In this document: positions 1 to 4,683 of the stretch, piece by piece | Numbering within the stretch: position 1 is the stretch's first letter | How the letters are laid out: the number at the start of each line of letters is the position of its first letter | Assembly: GCA_013695565.1 (NCBI GenBank) | Contig: JACDAG010000538.1 | Coordinates: 1 to 7,315 of the forward strand | Source of the DNA: Bradyrhizobium sp. | Lineage (GTDB): Bacteria > Pseudomonadota > Alphaproteobacteria > Rhizobiales > Xanthobacteraceae | DNA: 7,315 nt | Reading direction: 5' to 3' | The notes under the pieces: model-generated | What the model saw: the letters and a program-made list of their open reading frames with translations, nothing else | Databases searched by the model: none | Told to the model about the DNA's origin: nothing | Position numbers and translations under genes: made by a program

Positions 1-80
1 CGCCCGGACTCGGCATCGCATGGGATTGGCAGGCCATCACCAGGCTGCAAGCGTTCACGCCAATCGTCGTGAGCGCGTGA
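1..80 (+). CDS. C-terminal end of a possible enolase-superfamily (mandelate racemase/muconate lactonizing type) enzyme, partial
   Basis: The reading frame that starts at base 3 is open from the window edge to a TGA at 78-80 and gives 25 residues. It begins PGLGIAWDW and ends in VVSA. A PGLG-(I/V)-x-WD stretch close to the C-terminus is familiar from mandelate racemase/muconate lactonizing enzyme family members, which abstract a proton alpha to a carboxylate in acid-sugar or aromatic-acid catabolism. That family match is from memory and rests on only a few residues. The catalytic domain lies outside the window. The gene would converge on the solute-binding protein gene that ends at 129, leaving 48 bases between the two stop codons. 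It could instead be chance open frame in GC-rich DNA. Confidence 0.42.
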   Translation, partial: PGLGIAWDWQAITRLQAFTPIVVSA

Positions 81-100
81 CGCCGCCCGAGCGCGAAAGT

Positions 101-125
101 CCGCGTCAGGGGCACCGAAACGCGG
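101..125 (-). terminator. Weak hairpin between convergent stop codons
   Basis: CCGCGT at 101-106 pairs with ACGCGG at 120-125 across a 13-base loop. Read on the minus strand, the hairpin starts a few bases after the stop of the solute-binding protein gene and is followed by ACTTT, a very short T run. It may end or protect that transcript. The long loop and poor T tract make it a weak terminator candidate. Confidence 0.25.
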
Positions 126-128
126 CCG

Positions 129-1127
129 TCACTTCAGCGACTGCAATTCGTCGTATTGCGCCCTGGTCCATCCGGCGCCGGCAGAGGCATCGTTGTGCAA
201 TGGAAGCGCTGCCTTCCGGAATGCTTCGCGATCCGGCTCGACCACGGTCATGCCGAGCTTCTTGAGCTGTGCAGACAAAACCCGCTCGGAAGCCTCGATC
301 GCCTCGGTCGCTTTCGCGGCGGCTTCTTTCATCGTATCCGCAAACAGCTTCTGTTCGTCCGGGGTCAGCTTGTTCCAGACGTGACTGCCGACCACCGTCA
401 CCATCGATTCCGTGATGTGGCCGGTCAACACGATGTGGCTCTGCACCTCGTAGAATTTCTTGGCCATGATCGTCGGTAGTGGATTCTCCTGACCGTCGAC
501 CAAACCTTGCTGGAGCGCATTGTAGACGTCGGAGAACCCGATCGGCGTTGCGTCGGCGCCGACGGATCTGGTGAACATCAAGAGCAGCGGCGCCGGCGGC
601 ACGCGCAGCTTCATGCCCTTCATGTCCTCGGGCTTCATGATCGGCTTGTTGGCGGTGACATGGCGCTGCCCGTAATAGGTCAGCGCGACGATCTTGTGCC
701 GCGTCTTGTCTTCATAGTCCTTCGAAAGATCGGCAAACAGCTTGCTGGCGCGATAGGCCTTCCAATGGTCGAAATCGCGCAGCATGAACGGCGCGCCGGT
801 GATGCCGAGCGGCTTGTAGATGGCCGCGACGAAGTTGATTCCGACATAGACGATATCGACGGTGCCGAGCCTAAGCCCCTCGTTGAGCTGATTCTCGTTG
901 CCGAGCCGGGAAGCGGGAAACACCTCGATATCATATTTGCCGTTGCTGCGTTTCCTGATCTCGCCCGCCGCCCACAGCGCTTCGGTGTGGTAGGGCTCGG
1001 TGACCTCATAGACATGCGCCCATCTCAGCTTGGTCTGGGCCGAGGTCGGGCTGGCCATGACCATGGCAGGGACAAGCACAAGGATGACGGCGCTGCTTAG
1101 CGTGAGACAGCGTGTCCAGGCGGACAT
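129..1127 (-). CDS. dctP: TRAP transporter solute-binding protein (DctP family), orphan copy
   Basis: Periplasmic receptor of a tripartite ATP-independent (TRAP) transporter; it captures an organic acid and hands it to a DctQM-type membrane unit. The protein has 332 residues, normal for the family. Residues 1-30 form a Sec signal peptide (hydrophobic core about 9-25, likely cleavage after TSA at 30). The DctP hallmark spans 171-216: KGMKLRVP with Arg175, the position that usually salt-bridges the ligand carboxylate, then ATPIGFSDVYNALQQG and VDGQENP. The start at 1127 is chosen because GGGGAGGG lies just upstream on the minus strand and the signal peptide follows directly. An in-frame ATG at 1226 would add 33 residues that are not signal-like and is rejected. 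The gene follows the FAD reductase on the same strand after 106 bases, so co-transcription is likely. No permease gene adjoins it in the window. Ligand unknown. Confidence 0.93.
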   Translation of the reverse strand: MSAWTRCLTLSSAVILVLVPAMVMASPTSAQTKLRWAHVYEVTEPYHTEALWAAGEIRKRSNGKYDIEVFPASRLGNENQLNEGLRLGTVDIVYVGINFVAAIYKPLGITGAPFMLRDFDHWKAYRASKLFADLSKDYEDKTRHKIVALTYYGQRHVTANKPIMKPEDMKGMKLRVPPAPLLLMFTRSVGADATPIGFSDVYNALQQGLVDGQENPLPTIMAKKFYEVQSHIVLTGHITESMVTVVGSHVWNKLTPDEQKLFADTMKEAAAKATEAIEASERVLSAQLKKLGMTVVEPDREAFRKAALPLHNDASAGAGWTRAQYDELQSLK

Positions 1128-1233
1128 GCTACCCTCCCCGATTGACTGCCGGAAGCCTCTGGTGGGCCTGCTGCAGCAGCGTTGCCGAATTGCTCCACCG
1201 ATGCAAGCGGACTGGCGGCAAAGCAACTCCGAC
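1128..1233 (-). other. Gap between reductase and solute-binding protein genes, with a short palindrome
   Basis: This 106-base spacer has no convincing terminator. It contains a perfect 12-bp palindrome, CTGCTGCAGCAG (1168-1179), flanked by GGTGG (1161-1165) and its complement CCACC (1195-1199), so the transcript could fold into a nested structure. The ribosome site of the downstream gene occupies the low-coordinate end. I see no clear promoter, so the two genes are probably read as one unit, but a weak internal promoter cannot be excluded. Confidence 0.35.
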
Positions 1234-2469
1234 TTAAGTCAGGGCACTCTTCAGATCGAAGCTGGTATCGGCGGCCTGCTCCGGCGTAATCGAGCCGTTG
1301 ACGGCAAGGAGGCGCCGCCCGAACATGTGATCGCCAGCGCGGTTGACGGACTCGATGCCGACGAGTCGTCCGGATTTGTAGCAAAAAGCGGAGAACGCTC
1401 CCGCCCCGCGATCGCCGCGCACCACCACCCGGTCATAGCCCGTCGTCAGGCCCGCAATCTGGAGCTTGTGGGGACCCTGGTCGCTCCAGAACCACGGTAG
1501 CCCGTCATAGGGTTTGGCATCGCCGGTCAACCGAGCCGCAACGCAGCGCGCATGGTCGGTGGCGTTCTGCACGGATTCGAGCCGCAGTGACCCGCCAAAA
1601 CGCGGGCTGGCATAGAGCGCACAATCGCCGATCGCCGAGATATCAGGATCAGCCGTCGAAAGCTGTTCGTCGACGATGATGCCGGCCGCCACCGGCAGAC
1701 CGGCTTCGGCCGCCAATTCGACATTCGGCAACACACCGACCCCGACCACCACGAGATCGGCAGGCATATGCCGGCCATCGCTGAGGCTGACGCCGGTAAC
1801 GTTGCCGCCTTCGCTCTCGATGCTCGTGACCTGTACGCCCAGATGAATGCGAATGCCCGCCACAGTGTGGCTCGATTGAAAGAATTCGGAGATTTCCGCG
1901 GTCACCGCACGCGCCATCACCCGGGTACCGAGTTCGACCACATCGACTTCGAGGCCCTTGCCCCGGGCGGTCGCGGCGAATTCCAGTCCGATAAAGCCCG
2001 CGCCGATCACGACGACGCGCTGGCCGGATCCGATTCGGTGCCGCAAGGCCTCGCTTTCATCGAGCGTCCGCAGGTAGCGCACGCCCTCCAGATTGGCGTT
2101 GGGAATGTCGAGCAGGCGATTGCGGGCGCCGGTTGCCAGCACCAGATGGCCGTAATCGAGCGAGGACCCGGAGCCGAGCAACACTTTATGCGCGCTGCGG
2201 TCGATCGACACCACGCGGTCGGAGATCAGATCGATCTTCTGGTCGGAAAAGAATTTTTCCGGCCGGAACATCAGGCTATCGGGCCCGCCGGTTCCCTTCA
2301 GATAGGCTTTTGACAGAGGCGGCCGCTGGTACGGCAGATGGCCCTCGTCGTTCAGAAGCGCGATGCGCCCGGCAAGGCCGTGCTGGCGCAGCGAAGCTGC
2401 GACCTGAAAGCCGGCATGGCCGGCGCCCACGATTACAACAGGTCCTTGCGAAACTGGTCCTTGCGTCAT
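1234..2469 (-). CDS. FAD-dependent NAD(P)H oxidoreductase, ferredoxin/rhodocoxin reductase-like
   Basis: Two-dinucleotide-binding flavoprotein of the class that passes electrons from NADH to a [2Fe-2S] ferredoxin serving a P450 or ring-hydroxylating oxygenase. The 411 residues match the usual size. In order: the FAD-binding GAGHAG (15-20) after a short N-terminus; YQRPPLSKAYL (47-57), typical of putidaredoxin and rhodocoxin reductases; ATGAR (112-116); the NAD-binding GAGFIGLE (156-163), with an acidic Glu179 at the end of the next strand, favouring NADH; the second FAD motif around IGDCA (280-284); and WFWSDQ (326-331) leading into the C-terminal domain. The start at 2469 has no good Shine-Dalgarno and an in-frame stop lies 33 bases upstream, so ATG 2469 is the only reasonable start. 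It overlaps the stop of a 13-codon ORF as ATGA. No ferredoxin, P450 or oxygenase lies in the window, so the electron acceptor is unknown. The solute-binding protein gene follows. Confidence 0.92.
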   Translation of the reverse strand: MTQGPVSQGPVVIVGAGHAGFQVAASLRQHGLAGRIALLNDEGHLPYQRPPLSKAYLKGTGGPDSLMFRPEKFFSDQKIDLISDRVVSIDRSAHKVLLGSGSSLDYGHLVLATGARNRLLDIPNANLEGVRYLRTLDESEALRHRIGSGQRVVVIGAGFIGLEFAATARGKGLEVDVVELGTRVMARAVTAEISEFFQSSHTVAGIRIHLGVQVTSIESEGGNVTGVSLSDGRHMPADLVVVGVGVLPNVELAAEAGLPVAAGIIVDEQLSTADPDISAIGDCALYASPRFGGSLRLESVQNATDHARCVAARLTGDAKPYDGLPWFWSDQGPHKLQIAGLTTGYDRVVVRGDRGAGAFSAFCYKSGRLVGIESVNRAGDHMFGRRLLAVNGSITPEQAADTSFDLKSALT

Positions 2470-2507
2470 CGGGACAACCCAATTGCAGGCGCACAGGAAC
2501 TACCCAT
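2466..2507 (-). CDS. Candidate 13-residue leader ORF coupled to the reductase
   Basis: On the minus strand, GAGGGGAGA stands five to seven bases before an ATG at 2507, the best ribosome site in this gap. The frame encodes MGSSCAPAIGLSR and stops with a TGA that overlaps the reductase ATG in an ATGA junction. This arrangement is typical of translational coupling, in which ribosomes ending the short ORF restart on the weakly initiated downstream gene. The peptide matches nothing I recognise and has no run of rare or repeated codons to suggest amino-acid attenuation. Its role, if any, is probably the act of translation. Only the sequence arrangement is seen; expression is inferred. Confidence 0.45.
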   Translation of the reverse strand: MGSSCAPAIGLSR

Positions 2508-2591
2508 GTCGTCTCCCCTCACTGCCGATGTTGGCTTGCTCGCCTCGTGAGAGCGGCGCTCGTGTCCGCGTCCCGAACGTTGGGCACACCC

Positions 2592-2620
2592 ATTAAGCCC
2601 AAAGCTTTGGGATCGCGCAA
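2592..2620 (-). promoter_or_regulatory. Candidate promoter of the reductase unit
   Basis: Read on the minus strand, TTGCGC (plus coordinates 2615-2620) and CTTAAT (2592-2597) are separated by exactly 17 bases. Each matches the sigma70-type consensus at four of six positions. The predicted start is about 2585, leaving a leader of roughly 75 bases before the mini-ORF. A perfect palindrome fills most of the spacer. Moderate to low confidence, since such matches arise by chance. Confidence 0.33.
2598..2611. promoter_or_regulatory. Perfect 14-bp palindrome, candidate operator
   Basis: CCCAAAGCTTTGGG is a perfect dyad in the divergent gap between the reductase and enoyl-CoA hydratase family genes. 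It falls inside the spacer of the candidate minus-strand promoter, where a bound protein would control polymerase access. It lies about 37 bases upstream of the plus-strand candidate -35 box. I cannot name the regulator. The site differs from the TTGTnnACAA-like sites near the GntR gene, so a different protein would be expected. Confidence 0.4.
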
Positions 2621-2647
2621 GGGCATCCCTGCCCATCTGGCCCGGGA

Positions 2648-2676
2648 TTGTCACCTCCAGGCTTCTGCTATTTAAA
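2648..2676 (+). promoter_or_regulatory. Candidate promoter of the enoyl-CoA hydratase family gene
   Basis: TTGTCA (2648-2653, five of six to the -35 consensus) and TTTAAA (2671-2676, four of six to the -10) are 17 bases apart. The -10 lies in a small AT-rich patch. Transcription would begin near 2683, about 28 bases before the ATG, enough to include the GAGGG ribosome site at 2699-2703. Confidence 0.42.
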
Positions 2677-2710
2677 TGCCCTGCGTCCGTCCTGATCCGA
2701 GGGTTTTCCC

Positions 2711-3514
2711 ATGACGACACCAGACCATACCGCTGCCCCTTCCGACGAGCCGGCGCGGCTCACGATTGACGGTCCGATCGCGACCATCACGCTGAACCGG
2801 CCCGCGGCGTTCAACTCGATCGACCTGTCGATCGCCAGGAAACTGGAACAGCTTGGCGCGGAGGTGGAGGCCAACGACGCGATCAGGGTGCTGGTGATCC
2901 AGGGCGAAGGCCGTGCCTTCAGCGCCGGCGGCGACCTGCAGACCATTGGTGCCGCCGCGGCGGCCGACACTATCGCCCCCGTGGTCGGGGAACTGCTGAA
3001 GCACTATCACGCCTTCATCGAGACGGTGCGGCGGATGCCGAAGATCGTGCTCTCAAGCGTGCACGGCTCGGCGGCCGGCGCCGGCATGGGGCTCGCCTTC
3101 GTGACCGATCTCTGCATCGCGGCCGAAGACGCCCGCTTCACGCCGGCTTACGCCAAGATCGGCGTGTCGCCGGATGGCGGCAGCACGGTCGGCATGGTCG
3201 GCACCGTCGGCACCCGCCGCGCGCTCCAGCTGTTTCTCGCCGAAGACAGTTTCTCGGCGCAGCAGGCCTACGATTGGGGTCTGGTCGCCAGGGTTGTTCC
3301 AGCGGCAGAGCTGAAGGCCGCGACGCAAAAATTCGCCGAGCGATTGGCGCAGAACCCGCCAGCGTCGATCAGCGGCACCAAGTCGCTGGTGTATCAGGCC
3401 GCGGTGACGCCGGTCAGGCAGCAGCTCGATGCCGAGGAAAAGAAGATCATCGCCTCCATGCACACTGACGATTTCCGTGTTGCGGTGAAGAAGTTCACCA
3501 GCAAGGGGAAGTAG
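2711..3514 (+). CDS. Enoyl-CoA hydratase/isomerase family protein, PaaG-like active site
   Basis: Crotonase-fold enzyme acting on an acyl-CoA thioester in the cytoplasm; 267 residues, normal length. LTIDGPIATITLNRP (17-31) is the family start. AFSAGGDL (69-76) and the GAGMGLA region (123-129) supply the oxyanion-hole backbone. Both catalytic glutamates of classical enoyl-CoA hydratase are absent: Gly127 and Tyr147 stand at the equivalents of rat Glu144 and Glu164. Asp155 in SPDGG is retained, followed by an AYDWGLVARVVP stretch (186-197). This resembles PaaG-type isomerases, where an Asp in PDxGG is the catalytic base. Double-bond isomerisation is therefore more likely than hydration, but this is inferred from hand alignment. 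The start at 2711 has GAGGG seven bases upstream. The gene stands alone on its strand, divergent from the reductase and convergent with the GntR gene, and has its own terminator. Substrate unknown. Confidence 0.92.
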   Translation: MTTPDHTAAPSDEPARLTIDGPIATITLNRPAAFNSIDLSIARKLEQLGAEVEANDAIRVLVIQGEGRAFSAGGDLQTIGAAAAADTIAPVVGELLKHYHAFIETVRRMPKIVLSSVHGSAAGAGMGLAFVTDLCIAAEDARFTPAYAKIGVSPDGGSTVGMVGTVGTRRALQLFLAEDSFSAQQAYDWGLVARVVPAAELKAATQKFAERLAQNPPASISGTKSLVYQAAVTPVRQQLDAEEKKIIASMHTDDFRVAVKKFTSKGK

Positions 3515-3542
3515 GCGCACTTCTCAAGCCGCCCTCTCAACT

Positions 3543-3640
3543 GTCATCATCCGCGAAGACGGATGATCCAGTAGGCCGCGGCCTTTCAGCTCAATCGACC
3601 GCTGCCGGTTACTGGATGCCCGCCTGCGCGGGGCATGACG
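3543..3640. repeat. Paired hairpin (REP-like) intergenic repeat
   Basis: Two arms of about 31 bases (3543-3573 and 3610-3640) face each other. They share outer ends GTCAT and ATCCAGTA in inverted orientation. Each arm also forms its own hairpin: ATCATCCG/CGGATGAT (3546-3553 with 3560-3567, six-base loop), and ATGCCCGC/GCGGGGCAT (3616-3623 with 3628-3636, one bulged G). The inner stems differ in sequence yet still pair, which points to selection for structure. The spacer holds a perfect 12-bp palindrome, AGGCCGCGGCCT (3573-3584). I recall similar GTCATCATCCGCG...GATCCAGTA units in intergenic DNA of Bradyrhizobium relatives. The element lies in the 3' untranslated region of the enoyl-CoA hydratase family gene, in a convergent gap. 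Confidence 0.7.
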
Positions 3641-3686
3641 ACGCTTCGGATGCCCCACCTGGTGATCGCTCATAATGCCAGCTTCG

Positions 3687-3711
3687 ACCGCCAAGCGACG
3701 CGGCGGTTTTT
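3687..3711 (+). terminator. Intrinsic terminator of the enoyl-CoA hydratase family gene
   Basis: ACCGCC (3687-3692) pairs with GGCGGT (3702-3707) across a nine-base loop and runs straight into a five-T tract (3707-3711). It lies about 170 bases after the stop codon, beyond the hairpin repeat, so the repeat should be part of the mRNA. On the minus strand the stem is not followed by T residues, so it should not end the GntR transcript. Apart from this and the repeat, the 273-base gap holds no gene I can support. Confidence 0.6.
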
Positions 3712-3787
3712 AGATTTAGGAGAAGATCGAAACGGCCCGGCTGCACGAGAAGTCGGTGCGACAGCGCCAAGTCCCGTGCCCTTGAAT

Positions 3788-4537
3788 TCAGGCTCTGGAG
3801 CCGCCGTCACCGAAACGCCGCCGGTAGGCATCGACATAGGCCCGCACCGCCGGCTTGAGGTGACGCCGCGTCAGGCTGATCAGATCGTCGCGACGCGAAT
3901 TCCGCAGCGCCTTGATCATGGCCAAATGATCCCGCCGGGCGTCGTTCAGCGCGTCCGGCTTGGCATGCGCGTACGACCTGATGCCAGAAACCTTTTGCGC
4001 GAGATATTCAATGGTTTCGATCAGGCTGGCGTTGCCGCACAGGCCAAACATCGCGCGATGGAAGCGGACATTGCTGTGGAATACGGCGAGCAGATCGCCG
4101 GCGTCGACTGCCTTGCCATGCTCGTGCTGTATCGCCTCGAGCCTTTCGATGTCCTCGTCCGGCACCGGAAACGGCAGGATGCGCACCGCCATGACCTCGA
4201 GTTCCTCACGCACGTCGTAGATGTCCGCAACCTCGCGCGGCTTGAGATCACGCACGATCGCGCCGCGGTTCGGGATGCGCTCGACGATGCCCATCTTTTC
4301 CAGTTCGAACAGCGCGAGCCGGACATCGCCGCGATGGGTATCGAAATCCGCGCAGAGGTCCTGTTCGACCAGCCGCTCGCGCGGGTGCCGCCTGCCGAGC
4401 ACGATGTCTTCCTTAAGCTTTCGTACGATCAGGTCGACGATCGACGGATCGCGGGCGTTCGCCACGGTCTCCACCGCGGGGAAGTCCGCCGCGTCCTTGC
4501 GGGCCGGCGGCTTTCTGGAGGTTTTAGCGGTCGCCAT
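3788..4537 (-). CDS. GntR family transcriptional regulator, FCD (FadR) subfamily
   Basis: DNA-binding one-component regulator of 249 residues. A short basic tail (1-29) precedes a winged helix (about 30-98), which includes IVLGRRHPRERLVEQDL and ends in ERIPNRGAIV. The C-terminal all-helical FCD ligand domain spans about 103-236: IYDVREELEVMAVR (106-119), FHSNVRFHRAMF (153-164), and the later His204 and His226. His160, His204 and His226 fit the usual metal-ligand pattern of FCD domains, which bind carboxylates through a metal. The start at 4537 follows GCGAGGG at a rather long spacing of about 12 bases. The gene is divergent from the TRAP operon across 146 bases carrying two dyad sites. Repression of that operon, relieved by the transported acid or a derivative, is the standard inference, with autoregulation likely. 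Whether it also controls the neighbouring catabolic genes is unknown. Confidence 0.93.
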   Translation of the reverse strand: MATAKTSRKPPARKDAADFPAVETVANARDPSIVDLIVRKLKEDIVLGRRHPRERLVEQDLCADFDTHRGDVRLALFELEKMGIVERIPNRGAIVRDLKPREVADIYDVREELEVMAVRILPFPVPDEDIERLEAIQHEHGKAVDAGDLLAVFHSNVRFHRAMFGLCGNASLIETIEYLAQKVSGIRSYAHAKPDALNDARRDHLAMIKALRNSRRDDLISLTRRHLKPAVRAYVDAYRRRFGDGGSRA

Positions 4538-4545
4538 CGGCCCAA

Positions 4546-4573
4546 TTTACCCTCGCCATAAATAGTATACAAT
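4546..4573 (+). promoter_or_regulatory. Candidate promoter of the dctPQM operon
   Basis: TTTACC (4546-4551, four of six to the -35 consensus) and TACAAT (4568-4573, five of six to the -10) are 16 bases apart in the only clearly AT-rich stretch of the window. Transcription would begin near 4580, giving a leader of about 100 bases. Read on the minus strand, the same block offers TATACT (4564-4569) as a -10 for the GntR gene, so the divergent promoters probably overlap. Confidence 0.5.
4563..4572. promoter_or_regulatory. GntR-type operator candidate, site 1
   Basis: TAGTATACAA is a near-palindrome with a perfect GTATAC core. It fits the TTGTnnACAA-like dyads common for FCD-type GntR proteins at all but one position. 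It overlaps the candidate -10 box of the dctPQM operon, so occupancy would block initiation. It also covers the best minus-strand -10 candidate, which would explain autoregulation. Confidence 0.5.
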
Positions 4574-4586
4574 ATAAAAGACTATC

Positions 4587-4596
4587 TTGTGTACAA
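4587..4596. promoter_or_regulatory. GntR-type operator candidate, site 2
   Basis: TTGTGTACAA matches TTGTnnACAA exactly, with only the central pair breaking the symmetry. Its centre is 24 bases from that of site 1, a little over two helical turns, so two dimers could bind near the same face. It would lie just after the predicted transcription start of the operon. Confidence 0.5.
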
Positions 4597-4623
4597 CGTG
4601 CGAGCAGTCGATACTGCCGCGCT

Positions 4624-4662
4624 CGGGCTCGTGCCCGGCGAACCATCAGTCCGCAAAAGCGG
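4624..4662 (+). other. Two small hairpins in the dctP leader
   Basis: CGGGC/GCCCG with a four-base loop (4624-4637) and CCGC/GCGG with loop AAAA (4651-4662) precede the ribosome site AGGAGG (4672-4677). Both stems are short and leave the ribosome site free. They may be leader structure or chance; no riboswitch class is recognised. Confidence 0.22.
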
Positions 4663-4683
4663 CGACAGCAGAGGAGGAATTGA

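Noticed and set aside
507..1100. A 197-codon plus-strand open frame opposite the first solute-binding protein gene
   Set aside because: Shadow of the minus-strand gene; the translated composition is not that of a folded protein and no ribosome site supports it.
1128..1226. N-terminal extension of the first solute-binding protein to an ATG at 1226
   Set aside because: It would put 33 Arg/Cys-rich residues before the signal peptide. The ribosome site and signal peptide both point to the ATG at 1127.
3635..4561. A 308-codon plus-strand open frame opposite the GntR gene
   Set aside because: It is antisense to a regulator with clear winged-helix and FCD motifs. Its translation is rich in Arg, His and Asp without recognisable domains, as expected from a GC-rich shadow frame.
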